The notes beneath the pieces are model-generated. The model was not told the DNA's origin. It did not search any database and saw only the letters and a program-made list of their open reading frames with translations. The position numbers and the translations under genes are program-made. A stretch of DNA of 8,392 nucleotides from Pyrinomonadaceae bacterium (GTDB lineage Bacteria > Acidobacteriota > Blastocatellia > Pyrinomonadales > Pyrinomonadaceae): the NCBI GenBank assembly GCA_014379075.1, contig JACMMN010000072.1, positions 1-8,392 on the forward strand, written 5' to 3'. This document shows, piece after piece, positions 1-6,082 of this stretch; positions within the stretch are counted from its first letter, which is position 1, and each line of letters starts with the position of its first letter.

Positions 1-1
1 C

Positions 2-181
2 TATAAAAGGAGGGATAAATACACGTTTTATGTCGATGACTTTGCTGCATTTCTTTGCTTCAGAAATGCAGACCTTCCATCCGGATCCGACATATATAGA
101 CGGTTTGATACGGCTCGCCCCGGACCTGCGTTCGTGGCTAATGTAAACGAACCGACCGGTGATGTCAGGCAGCATAAATAA
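2..181 (+). CDS. 3' end of an unidentified gene, cut by the window edge
   Basis: This frame is open from the first bases of the window to a TAA stop at 179-181 and encodes the last 59 residues of a protein whose start lies to the left. I do not recognise the family. The fragment starts YKRRDKYTFYVDDF, is rich in Asp, Arg, Phe and Tyr, and has a Pro/Gly-containing tail (ARPGPAF, then NEPTGDV). It has no membrane segment and no signal peptide. The amino-acid mix is that of a normal soluble protein, and the other two forward frames have early stops here. The next ATG with a ribosome binding site lies 43 bases after the stop, so the two genes could be co-transcribed. The fragment is too short for a functional call. 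Confidence 0.5.
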   Translation, partial: YKRRDKYTFYVDDFAAFLCFRNADLPSGSDIYRRFDTARPGPAFVANVNEPTGDVRQHK

Positions 182-210
182 ACAAAGTTTCAGTAAACCG
201 AAGAGAAAAA

Positions 211-215
211 GGGAG
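211..215 (+). promoter_or_regulatory. Ribosome binding site for the Hcp-like ORF
   Basis: GGGAG lies nine bases before the ATG at 225. It favours this start over the in-frame GTG/ATG pair at 159-164, which would overlap the upstream gene and has no purine-rich site before it. Confidence 0.55.
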
Positions 216-224
216 ACACAACTA

Positions 225-644
225 ATGGGATTTAGGATAGGTGCATATTTAATAAACATGAAAAAAGGGGGAGGCGACGCAGGATTCGATCTAAAAGCGA
301 TCGGTGTATGGCCGGGCAGAGAAGTAACGGACGAGTCGCAGGAAGGATCACTACTGGCTGTGACATCGGAGTTTCAAACTACGTCGAGGGCACATCCGGG
401 AAAATCAAAACCGATGTTTTTCTCGTGGAATCCGACAAGCAAAGAAAAATTGATGTTCACTTCAAAATTCAAAGCGGCGACCCTTCACATTAGAGTTCAC
501 GTGATGATAAAGACCGAGGAAGCATACCCGGGACGTTGGATGCTGAATTTTGACGGCGTCAGGGTCATCCGGGTCGGACATAAGAACAAAATGCAGCATG
601 TCGAGGTGAGTTACAAAGAGTTCCGGCTCGAGAACCTTTCTTGA
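225..644 (+). CDS. Hcp-like protein (type VI secretion tube family), possibly frame-disrupted
   Basis: The ORF encodes 139 residues, close to the usual 140-170 of Hcp proteins, which stack as hexameric rings into the tube of type VI secretion systems. The resemblance is weak but ordered. Near residue 30 there is a stretch like the Hcp start (GVWPGREVTDES against the usual GI-GES-D). Near residue 85 there is KAATLHIR, like the Hcp pattern KEATL-R. The end, with VEVSYKEF, fits the last Hcp strand. Between about 345 and 450 the neighbouring frame looks more like coding sequence and contains GVSN, SGK and DK in the order Hcp proteins show them. The gene may therefore carry two compensating indels. 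No other type VI component is visible, so it could be an orphan Hcp, a pseudogene or an unrelated protein. The family call is an inference. Confidence 0.42.
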   Translation: MGFRIGAYLINMKKGGGDAGFDLKAIGVWPGREVTDESQEGSLLAVTSEFQTTSRAHPGKSKPMFFSWNPTSKEKLMFTSKFKAATLHIRVHVMIKTEEAYPGRWMLNFDGVRVIRVGHKNKMQHVEVSYKEFRLENLS

Positions 645-715
645 GCAGAAGCATACCAAGCGGAGAAACGGATCCGCAATGTAAATTTTAGTAGAGCGAA
701 GGAGAAATTTTAGAG

Positions 716-895
716 ATGAGTAAGGTTATAGCAATAATTGCAGTTTCAATCATACATTTCGCGGTCAGTCAGTCCGCATTTTCGCAGATCACGATAAATC
801 TTCCGAAACTTCCAAAGATCGGAAAACAAAAACCTGAACAAGGTAAAGCGGGATCTGCGGCAGTTCAAGGTCAAGACACAATTCGGGCCAAATAG
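716..895 (+). CDS. Small secreted protein of unknown function, 59 residues
   Basis: The ORF starts at an ATG preceded by AAGGAGA (699-705), a good ribosome binding site ten bases away. Residues 1-23 form a clear Sec signal peptide: Lys3, a hydrophobic core (about residues 4-17) and a likely cleavage site AFS|Q after residue 23. The mature part would be only about 36 residues. It opens with the alternating motif ITINLPKLPKI and continues as a polar tail rich in Lys, Gln, Gly and Ala. It has no cysteine and no further membrane segment, so a periplasmic or exported peptide is expected. It lies 71 bases after the Hcp-like ORF and 58 bases before the diiron gene. It may be a complete small protein or the N-terminus of a longer one cut short by the TAG at 893-895. 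No function is recognised. Confidence 0.6.
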   Translation: MSKVIAIIAVSIIHFAVSQSAFSQITINLPKLPKIGKQKPEQGKAGSAAVQGQDTIRAK

Positions 896-919
896 AAACA
901 AATATCAACGCATTCATAA

Positions 920-940
920 CCAAAGCCGGATTTGGCCGGC
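920..940 (+). other. Two mutually exclusive small hairpins before the diiron gene
   Basis: CCAAA (920-924) can pair with TTTGG (931-935), and GCCGG (925-929) can pair with CCGGC (936-940). The four blocks interlock, so only one hairpin can form at a time. The second ends directly against the ribosome binding site GAGGA (941-945). It could modulate ribosome access, but each stem is only five base pairs and chance is a real alternative. Confidence 0.3.
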
Positions 941-953
941 GAGGAAAATTATT

Positions 954-1907
954 ATGTTCGAAGAAGCAAATATAAACGCAAGCACCGGTTACGCTCCGGT
1001 TCATCAGTATGACTATCGCGACAATATCGTCACATCACAAAAAGTAAACTGGCTGATCGAAGATATAATAGGCGGCGATAAGCAACTGGATTTCTCGAGA
1101 CGCTTTATGCCCGAAGCTCTTGCCAGAGTTGACGACCTCTCTTTTCTGAATGAAGACGAGAAACGCATTTTGAACCAAATACGCGGGCATGCGTATTTAT
1201 CGATCTTCGGTTTGGTCGAAGAATTCATACTCCCTTTCGTGATCGATCATGTCCGGCCGTCATTGGCGGATGACGATTATCGCGTCCGGGCATTCCTTCA
1301 GTTTGCAAGCGAAGAAGCAAAGCACATCCAGCTTTTTAAGATCTTCCGCAGCGAGTTTCAGAAGGGCTTTAGAACCGAATGCAAGGTGATCGGTCCCCCG
1401 GATGAGATCGCGAAGGCAATACTCGCCCACGCCCCTCTCGGTGTTGCCTTGGCGATCCTCCATATCGAATGGATGTCACAGCGACATTACATTGACAGTA
1501 TCAAGGACGATAAGAATATTGATGCGCAGTTCAAGAGCCTCTTGAAAAATCACTGGATCGAGGAAGCGCAGCATGCAAAGCTCGATACACGAATGGTCGA
1601 GGACCTGGCGAGCCAACTAACTCCTGCGGAGATCGTGACGGGTGTGGACGAATATTTGGCTATTGGGGCCTTTCTGGACGACGGGGCGAAGCAGCAGGCG
1701 CTATTTGATCTCGAAGCATTCGAAGCAGCTACCGGACGAGTTCTTTTGGACGAAGAACGCGAAGAATTCATCGATGTCCAGACTCGGGCGAACCGGTATA
1801 CATACATCGGTTCGGGAATGACGCATCCAAAGTTTCTCGAAGCGATCGGCAATCTCGATCCCGAACAGCGGTTTAGGATCGAAGAGATCGCACCGGTATT
1901 CTGCTAG
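954..1907 (+). CDS. Ferritin-like diiron enzyme, AurF-type oxygenase-like
   Basis: The 317-residue protein shows the metal ligands of a four-helix diiron bundle in the correct order: Glu89/Glu90 in GLVEEFI, the first EExxH motif as EEAKH (residues 120-124), Glu172 in HIEWM, and the second EExxH as EEAQH (203-207). This arrangement is typical of ferritin-like diiron oxygenases, including the AurF group that oxidises aryl amines, and the length fits. Such enzymes use a carboxylate-bridged di-iron site to activate O2; the substrate here cannot be read from the sequence. There is no signal peptide or membrane segment, so it is probably cytoplasmic. GAGGA at 941-945 supports the ATG at 954. The chain ends in PVFC, a C-terminal cysteine. 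No biosynthetic cluster surrounds it. The superfamily call is firm; the oxygenase role is an inference. Confidence 0.78.
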   Translation: MFEEANINASTGYAPVHQYDYRDNIVTSQKVNWLIEDIIGGDKQLDFSRRFMPEALARVDDLSFLNEDEKRILNQIRGHAYLSIFGLVEEFILPFVIDHVRPSLADDDYRVRAFLQFASEEAKHIQLFKIFRSEFQKGFRTECKVIGPPDEIAKAILAHAPLGVALAILHIEWMSQRHYIDSIKDDKNIDAQFKSLLKNHWIEEAQHAKLDTRMVEDLASQLTPAEIVTGVDEYLAIGAFLDDGAKQQALFDLEAFEAATGRVLLDEEREEFIDVQTRANRYTYIGSGMTHPKFLEAIGNLDPEQRFRIEEIAPVFC

Positions 1908-1948
1908 GGACGAAAAGAGAGATGGCCTTAAAGGCAAAAAATCAGGAA

Positions 1949-1985
1949 AAAAATTACGGGCGTCGATTTGACGCCCGTAATTTTT
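1949..1985. terminator. Bidirectional intrinsic terminator between the diiron gene and tRNA-Lys
   Basis: The arms at 1949-1964 and 1970-1985 are perfect 16-base complements with a five-base loop (GATTT). The GC-rich core GGGCGTC/GACGCCC is flanked by A/T pairs, giving a T-run on each strand. On + it ends the diiron gene transcript 41 bases after its stop. On minus it lies nine bases beyond the tRNA 3' end. Confidence 0.9.
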
Positions 1986-1993
1986 AACAAAAA

Positions 1994-2069
1994 TGGTGAT
2001 CCGAGAAGGACTCGAACCTTCGACCCAATGGTTAAAAGCCATTTGCTCTACCGACTGAGCTATCGGACC
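1994..2069 (-). tRNA. tRNA-Lys, anticodon UUU
   Basis: The 76-base cloverleaf folds completely. It has a seven-pair acceptor stem (GGTCCGA with TCGGATC, one G-U pair), a D-arm GCTC/GAGC, an anticodon stem AATGG/CCATT holding the loop CTTTTAA, a five-base variable loop, and a T-arm GAAGG/CCTTC with TTCGAGT. The discriminator is A and the CCA end is encoded. Anticodon TTT reads AAA and AAG as lysine. It has its own promoter upstream and a strong terminator directly downstream, so it is a single-gene unit that may also receive readthrough from the purA operon. Confidence 0.97.
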
Positions 2070-2072
2070 ACG

Positions 2073-2091
2073 CGGCTAACTGAATTAGCCG
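2073..2091 (-). other. Leader hairpin just before the mature tRNA-Lys 5' end
   Basis: CGGCTAA and TTAGCCG form a seven-pair stem around a five-base loop, three bases before the tRNA 5' end. No T-run follows, so it is not a terminator. From the promoter position, transcription would start at about 2092-2093, so the hairpin would make up nearly the whole precursor leader that RNase P removes. Confidence 0.45.
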
Positions 2092-2099
2092 AATTCAAG

Positions 2100-2128
2100 A
2101 TTTTACCTATTCAAACCGGTTATGGCAA
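2100..2128 (-). promoter_or_regulatory. Sigma-70-type promoter of tRNA-Lys
   Basis: On the minus strand, TTGCCA (2128-2123; five of six consensus bases) is followed after exactly 17 bases by TAAAAT (2105-2100; five of six). The -10 box ends 30 bases before the mature tRNA. It lies between the stop of the acetyltransferase gene and the tRNA. Confidence 0.65.
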
Positions 2129-2135
2129 ATGCAAT

Positions 2136-2612
2136 TTAGGCCAGAACCAATTCCATTCTAATATTTGCCCGCTGATACGGCGAATTCGGATCGAGCGACG
2201 TTTCTTTGAAATTGAACTTTCGGTAAAGGTTGATCGCCGCAACCTGCTTTGTATTCGATTCGAGAATAATTTTCCGCATGCCGTTTCTAGTTGAATACTC
2301 GATGCATGCAGACATTAGTCTGTCGCCGACCCCAAGGCCACGAAAATCTGGGGACACTGCCATTTTTGCTAGTTCGAAGTTTTCGCTGTCAATGGGGATC
2401 AATGCGACCGTTCCGCCAACACTTTCGCCAACTATGGCAAAGAAGATCTGACCGCCCGGACGAATTACATACTCAAGCGGAGCGTCGAGAATCTCGCGGT
2501 CGTGATCTTCGATGCCGTAACCCTTTGCGATCCACTCATAATTTAAGTCCGCAAAGTCTTTCGCATAGGCCGCGTCGAATTCGACAATGCTAATATCCGC
2601 CTCGATCTCCAT
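2136..2612 (-). CDS. GNAT-family N-acetyltransferase
   Basis: The 158-residue protein has the GNAT fold that moves an acetyl group from acetyl-CoA to an amine. Motif A is clear: MAVSPDFRGLGVGDRL at about residues 84-99, where RGLGVG is the pyrophosphate-binding Q/RxxGxG/A loop. It is followed by the motif B region with ESNTKQVAAINLYRKFNF. The length is normal for the family. The substrate is unknown; such proteins modify small molecules, peptides or protein N-termini. It is the last gene of the glgA operon and starts nine bases after the purA stop. A GTG three bases upstream is also possible. No ribosome binding site is convincing, so translation probably depends on coupling to purA. Confidence 0.85.
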   Translation of the reverse strand: MEIEADISIVEFDAAYAKDFADLNYEWIAKGYGIEDHDREILDAPLEYVIRPGGQIFFAIVGESVGGTVALIPIDSENFELAKMAVSPDFRGLGVGDRLMSACIEYSTRNGMRKIILESNTKQVAAINLYRKFNFKETSLDPNSPYQRANIRMELVLA

Positions 2613-2621
2613 CACTATCTA

Positions 2622-3944
2622 TTACTTAAACCATCCTTCCATCACCGAATCGCCGATAATGATCGTCTGATCGCGAACCGGCCCGGTGGATATCAATCCT
2701 ATCTCAACGCCTATCGAGTTCGATAAGAATTCTACATATTTTTGAGCATTTTGCGGCAAATCTTCGAATTTCGTCGTTCCCAGGGTTTCGCTCTTCCAAC
2801 CTTCAAGAGTTTCGTAGATGGGTTTTATATCGCGTAGGTCCTGTGCGACCGCCGGAAATGTATCGACGCGTATGCCCTTTATCTCGTAACCGATGCAGAC
2901 CTTTATTTCGTCTAGTTCATCGAGGACATCCAGTTTCGTCAATGCCACCGAATCAAAACCATTAAGCTCGGCAGCGTACCGCGTCGCGACAGCATCGAAC
3001 CACCCACAGCGTCGCGGACGTTTGGTCACCGAGCCGTATTCATTGCCGCGTTTGCGGATGAGGTTCGCCATATCTTCCTCGGCGTCAATCATTTCAGTCG
3101 GAAACGGCCCCTCGCCAACACGGGTCGCGTATGTCCTAACAATGCCCAAAACACCGCTGATGTGGTGCGGAGGAATACCCGCCCCGACGGACGCTCCGCC
3201 GGCTGTCGGGTTCGACGATGTCACGTACGGATATGTCCCGTGATCAACATCAAGCAATGTCGCTTGTGCTCCCTCGAGCAGGATCTTCTTGTTTTGCTTC
3301 CGGGCTTCGGAAAGAAAGTGCGATGTTTCGGTAACAAATGGCCGCAGCCGCTCGACGAGCGGGCCCACCTCAGCGAGGATCTCATCCGCCCGTAAGGGCT
3401 GCTGCCCGTAAAGGACGATGATGCGGTTTGCCTCTTCCAGATTTCGTTCGATCCGCAGTTTCAAAACGTCAGGCGACAACGCATCGGCGACGCGAATTCC
3501 ACGCCGCCCGGCTTTATCTTCGTAGGCAGGGCCGATTCCCCGAAGCGTAGTGCCGATCTTCTCGTTACCCAAACGCTCTTCCGACGTGTGATCGAGCGCC
3601 CGGTGATACGGCATTATCAGATGTGCGCGGCTGGAAACCTTCAGGCGTTCCGGCGAAACTTCGATTCCCTGCTGCCCGATCTGATCGACCTCTTCAAAAA
3701 ACGCTTTCGGATCGATGACCATGCCGTTGCCCAGTACACAGGTTTTGTCCGGGTGAATGATACCTGATGGTAAAAGCCTCAGAACAAAAGCTTTATCCCC
3801 GACATAAACGCTGTGTCCGGCATTATGCCCGCCTTGGTACCTGGCGACAATATCGAACCGGTCCGCAAGCAGATCGACCACTTTACCTTTTCCTTCATCG
3901 CCCCATTGGGCGCCAATAATTACGATTATCATAACTTTTGTCAT
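2622..3944 (-). CDS. purA: Adenylosuccinate synthetase
   Basis: PurA joins IMP and aspartate using GTP to form adenylosuccinate, the committed step to AMP, in the cytoplasm. The 440 residues match the usual bacterial length (about 430). Visible signatures are QWGDEGKGK (13-21) with the catalytic Asp16, GGHNAGH (38-44) with the catalytic His44, the IMP-binding GTTLRGIGPAYEDK (131-144), EGAQATLLDVDHGTYP (224-239), GEGPFPTE (277-284), RRCGWFD (311-317) and the guanine-binding region LTKLDVLDE (335-343). No key residue is missing. The start is uncertain: ATG at 3944 gives four extra residues over ATG at 3932 (MIIVIIGAQWG), and neither has a good ribosome binding site. It begins 12 bases after the preceding acetyltransferase gene, so reinitiation is likely. 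Confidence 0.98.
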   Translation of the reverse strand: MTKVMIIVIIGAQWGDEGKGKVVDLLADRFDIVARYQGGHNAGHSVYVGDKAFVLRLLPSGIIHPDKTCVLGNGMVIDPKAFFEEVDQIGQQGIEVSPERLKVSSRAHLIMPYHRALDHTSEERLGNEKIGTTLRGIGPAYEDKAGRRGIRVADALSPDVLKLRIERNLEEANRIIVLYGQQPLRADEILAEVGPLVERLRPFVTETSHFLSEARKQNKKILLEGAQATLLDVDHGTYPYVTSSNPTAGGASVGAGIPPHHISGVLGIVRTYATRVGEGPFPTEMIDAEEDMANLIRKRGNEYGSVTKRPRRCGWFDAVATRYAAELNGFDSVALTKLDVLDELDEIKVCIGYEIKGIRVDTFPAVAQDLRDIKPIYETLEGWKSETLGTTKFEDLPQNAQKYVEFLSNSIGVEIGLISTGPVRDQTIIIGDSVMEGWFK

Positions 3945-3956
3945 CGGCCAGCCCGT

Positions 3957-4508
3957 CTAAGTGTCGATGATTTGCCATTCTTCCTTAAGCATCGCGTAAA
4001 CCGACCAATCGCCATATTTCCCGTTGATGTATTCGACTTGCCGATGGAGGCCTTCGAGCTTGAAACCCAGTTTTTCGGGTATTGCCCGACTGCGAACGTT
4101 CTCAACATTGCAGTTTATCTGCAGGCGGTTAAGACCCATTGTATCAAAGAGATAATCGATCAGCACCCTACAGCATCGAGTGACGATTCCGCGCCCCTCA
4201 AACTCCTTCCCGATCCAATAACCGATCTCAGCCGAGCGGTTTACCGAGTCGAGATTGTGAAAGCCAATGCTGCCTGCGGCCTTGCCGTTGACCTCGATTA
4301 TCGCATTGAAACGGCCATCCTGAGCGAATTCGTTCAGGGATCGATGAATAAACTGCTTGGCATGGTCAATTGAATAATCATCTACCGCCCAGGGCATCCA
4401 AGGCTTAAGATGATCGAGGTTTTCGCGAACTACCGCCGTAAGTTCCTCCGCCCGGTTGATCTCCGGCAAACGGAGCTTTAAATTTTCGTCGATCTGGTAA
4501 GAGAACAT
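3957..4508 (-). CDS. RimJ/RimL-type GNAT acetyltransferase
   Basis: The 183-residue protein has the features of the ribosomal-protein-serine acetyltransferase branch of GNAT (RimL/YdaF-like). These are LRLPE near the start, LKPWMPWA (34-41), IGFHNLD (81-87), EIGYWIGKEFEGRGIVT (94-110) with the acetyl-CoA loop GRGIVT, and the C-terminal CNVENVRSRAIPEKLGF region (133-149). The family acetylates N-terminal amines of ribosomal proteins or other amines; the true substrate here is unknown. Its ATG follows the glgA stop with no gap (TAAATG), and a GAGG site inside the glgA end lies nine bases before it. Translation should therefore be coupled to glgA. It is the second gene of the four-gene operon. 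Confidence 0.87.
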   Translation of the reverse strand: MFSYQIDENLKLRLPEINRAEELTAVVRENLDHLKPWMPWAVDDYSIDHAKQFIHRSLNEFAQDGRFNAIIEVNGKAAGSIGFHNLDSVNRSAEIGYWIGKEFEGRGIVTRCCRVLIDYLFDTMGLNRLQINCNVENVRSRAIPEKLGFKLEGLHRQVEYINGKYGDWSVYAMLKEEWQIIDT

Positions 4509-5933
4509 TTACAAACGCCTCGTCCATTCATAAAGCTCGACATACTTCCGAGCCGCATTTTCCCAAGAGTTATCGTCGCTCATTCCGTTTCGCTGCAGCG
4601 TCCGCCACGTGTCCTTGTCGCCGTAGGCAAATATCGCCTCGTAGATTTTTTCCTGAAATTTATCCGCCGAATATGCTTCGAATTTGAAACCGTTTCCCAA
4701 ACCATTCACCGCGTCGAAATTTCTAACTGTATCGTCCAGCCCGCCGACGGCTCGCACTATCGGCACAGTCCCGTATCGCAGGCTGTACATTTGATTCAGC
4801 CCGCATGGCTCGAATTTTGACGGCATCATAAACATATCGGCGCCCGCCTCGATTTGATGCGCCAGTTTTTCATTGTAGCCTCGATAAACTCCAACCTGAT
4901 GAGGTGCGTGATCGCGAAGCCGCTGCCAGAAATTCTCGTAGGCTCTTTCGCCCGATCCGAGAGAAATTATATAGGCACCAGCCTCAAGAATCTCGCCGGC
5001 TACCTGCATCATTAGATCGATCCCTTTTTGAGCGGTGAGCCGCGTGATGCTCGCAAAGATTGGACGGTTCAGATCGATAGGCAGCGAAAACTGATCAAGC
5101 AGTAGCCGCTTGCACTCGATCTTACCGTCCAGATTATCAAGACTGAAATGAGCATCGATCTCCGGATCCGTCTGCGGATTCCAGACGTCATAATCAACGC
5201 CGTTCGTAATGCCGATCAGCCGGCTTGCCCGCTGCCGCACCAGCCAGTCGAGGCCATAGCCATTCTCTGGTGACTGGATCTCGAATGAATACCGGCGGGA
5301 AACAGTCGAAAGCGTGTCCGATATTTCCAGGCCAGCCTTCATTGCAGAAGCCGCACCATTCGACATAAACGCATTCCGTGCAAAATCGCTGCCGAGACCG
5401 AAATTCCATAGGTCTTCCGTTCCGAACACGCCTTGGTAAGCCATGTTATGGATCGAAAATACCGTCTTGGTATTGCTCCAGTACGGGTCCCATTTCCGGT
5501 TCGAGGCTAATTCCACGGCCGCAAAACCGCAATGCCAATCATTTAAATGAACAATGTCGGGTGCTTGTCCGATGCGTCTCAATAATAAAAGTGCGGCATG
5601 GTTGAAAAATGCAAACCGCTCGTGGTCTTCGCGGTAACCGTAGATCGAATCGCGGTGAAAATATTCAGGAGCATCGATCAGAAACGTCGGCGAGCCGTTC
5701 GCTTCGCTGTAAAAAACTTTTGCACGATACGAGCCTCCGCGCCAATCAACCCAAAGATCGTCGATCGCCGTCTGCCAAAGGTATTCACTCTTCGTCTGTA
5801 GATAACAAGGAGTAATTAACAGCGAATCGACGCCGACCTGCCGGAGAGCCTTCGGCAAAGCACCCGCAACATCCCCAAGCCCGCCGGTCTTTGAATATGG
5901 AACCGCCTCCGCAGCTATAACCGCAACACGCAT
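4509..5933 (-). CDS. glgA: Glycogen (starch) synthase, GT5 family
   Basis: GlgA adds glucose from ADP-glucose to the non-reducing end of growing alpha-1,4-glucan. The 474 residues equal the normal bacterial length. The N-terminal domain opens with the ADP-glucose-binding SKTGGLGDV (14-22, Lys15) and contains HLNDWH (129-134) and SIHNMAYQG (160-168). The C-terminal domain shows TNGVD (243-247), TRLTAQKG (297-304; usually SRLTxQKG) and the GT-B nucleotide site SKFEPCGLNQMYSLRYG (372-388) with Glu375, then GGLDDTV. It is complete. It is the first gene of the operon. No Shine-Dalgarno sequence is seen before the ATG, and the proposed promoter would leave a very short leader. No other glycogen gene is in the window. 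Confidence 0.97.
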   Translation of the reverse strand: MRVAVIAAEAVPYSKTGGLGDVAGALPKALRQVGVDSLLITPCYLQTKSEYLWQTAIDDLWVDWRGGSYRAKVFYSEANGSPTFLIDAPEYFHRDSIYGYREDHERFAFFNHAALLLLRRIGQAPDIVHLNDWHCGFAAVELASNRKWDPYWSNTKTVFSIHNMAYQGVFGTEDLWNFGLGSDFARNAFMSNGAASAMKAGLEISDTLSTVSRRYSFEIQSPENGYGLDWLVRQRASRLIGITNGVDYDVWNPQTDPEIDAHFSLDNLDGKIECKRLLLDQFSLPIDLNRPIFASITRLTAQKGIDLMMQVAGEILEAGAYIISLGSGERAYENFWQRLRDHAPHQVGVYRGYNEKLAHQIEAGADMFMMPSKFEPCGLNQMYSLRYGTVPIVRAVGGLDDTVRNFDAVNGLGNGFKFEAYSADKFQEKIYEAIFAYGDKDTWRTLQRNGMSDDNSWENAARKYVELYEWTRRL

Positions 5934-5952
5934 ATAAAAATAAGCCGTAAAC

Positions 5953-5981
5953 AGTTAAACGTGAATCGCCGCCTACGTCAA
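5953..5981 (-). promoter_or_regulatory. Candidate promoter of the glgA operon
   Basis: On the minus strand, TTGACG (5981-5976; five of six -35 consensus bases) is followed after 17 bases by TTAACT (5958-5953), a poor -10 box. Transcription would start near 5946, leaving about 13 bases before the glgA ATG. The -35 box is good but the whole call is tentative. Confidence 0.35.
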
Positions 5982-5982
5982 A

Positions 5983-6005
5983 TAACGACTTCGTTTCGGT
6001 CGTTA
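5983..6005. repeat. Perfect inverted repeat beside the glgA promoter
   Basis: TAACGAC (5983-5989) and GTCGTTA (5999-6005) are perfect seven-base complements around a nine-base spacer. The repeat abuts the candidate -35 box of the glgA operon. Its position suits an operator, but the regulator is unknown. It is too far upstream to be in the transcript if the proposed start is right. Confidence 0.4.
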
Positions 6006-6024
6006 GAGATCCGAAGCATAAATT

Positions 6025-6059
6025 AAAAAAGCGTCGGAAAGCCGAAGCTTCCCGACGCT
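6025..6059 (-). terminator. Intrinsic terminator of the TonB-dependent receptor gene
   Basis: On the minus strand a 13-pair stem (arms at 6059-6047 and 6042-6030, one G-U pair) is capped by the tetraloop C(TTCG)G, among the most stable RNA loops, and is followed by a run of Ts (6030-6025). It lies 23 bases beyond the receptor stop and insulates the receptor from the glgA operon. Confidence 0.92.
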
Positions 6060-6082
6060 AAAACGTCCCATTTTTTGAACGA

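Noticed and set aside
159..224. Longer N-terminus of the Hcp-like ORF from the GTG/ATG at 159-164
   Set aside because: It would overlap the upstream gene end, lacks a ribosome binding site, and adds a Lys/Arg/Ser-rich stretch unlike Hcp.
920..940. H-type pseudoknot from the two interlocking stems
   Set aside because: The connecting loops would be 0, 1 and 0 bases across five-pair stems, which is not sterically feasible; only alternative hairpins are possible.
2073..2091. Terminator for the purA operon
   Set aside because: The hairpin has no T-run on the minus strand and sits downstream of the tRNA promoter, so it fits a tRNA leader better.
3813..4373. 186-residue open frame on the + strand across purA and the acetyltransferase
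   Set aside because: It lies antisense to two clearly recognised genes, has no recognisable domain and crosses their junction; it is a shadow of their codon bias.
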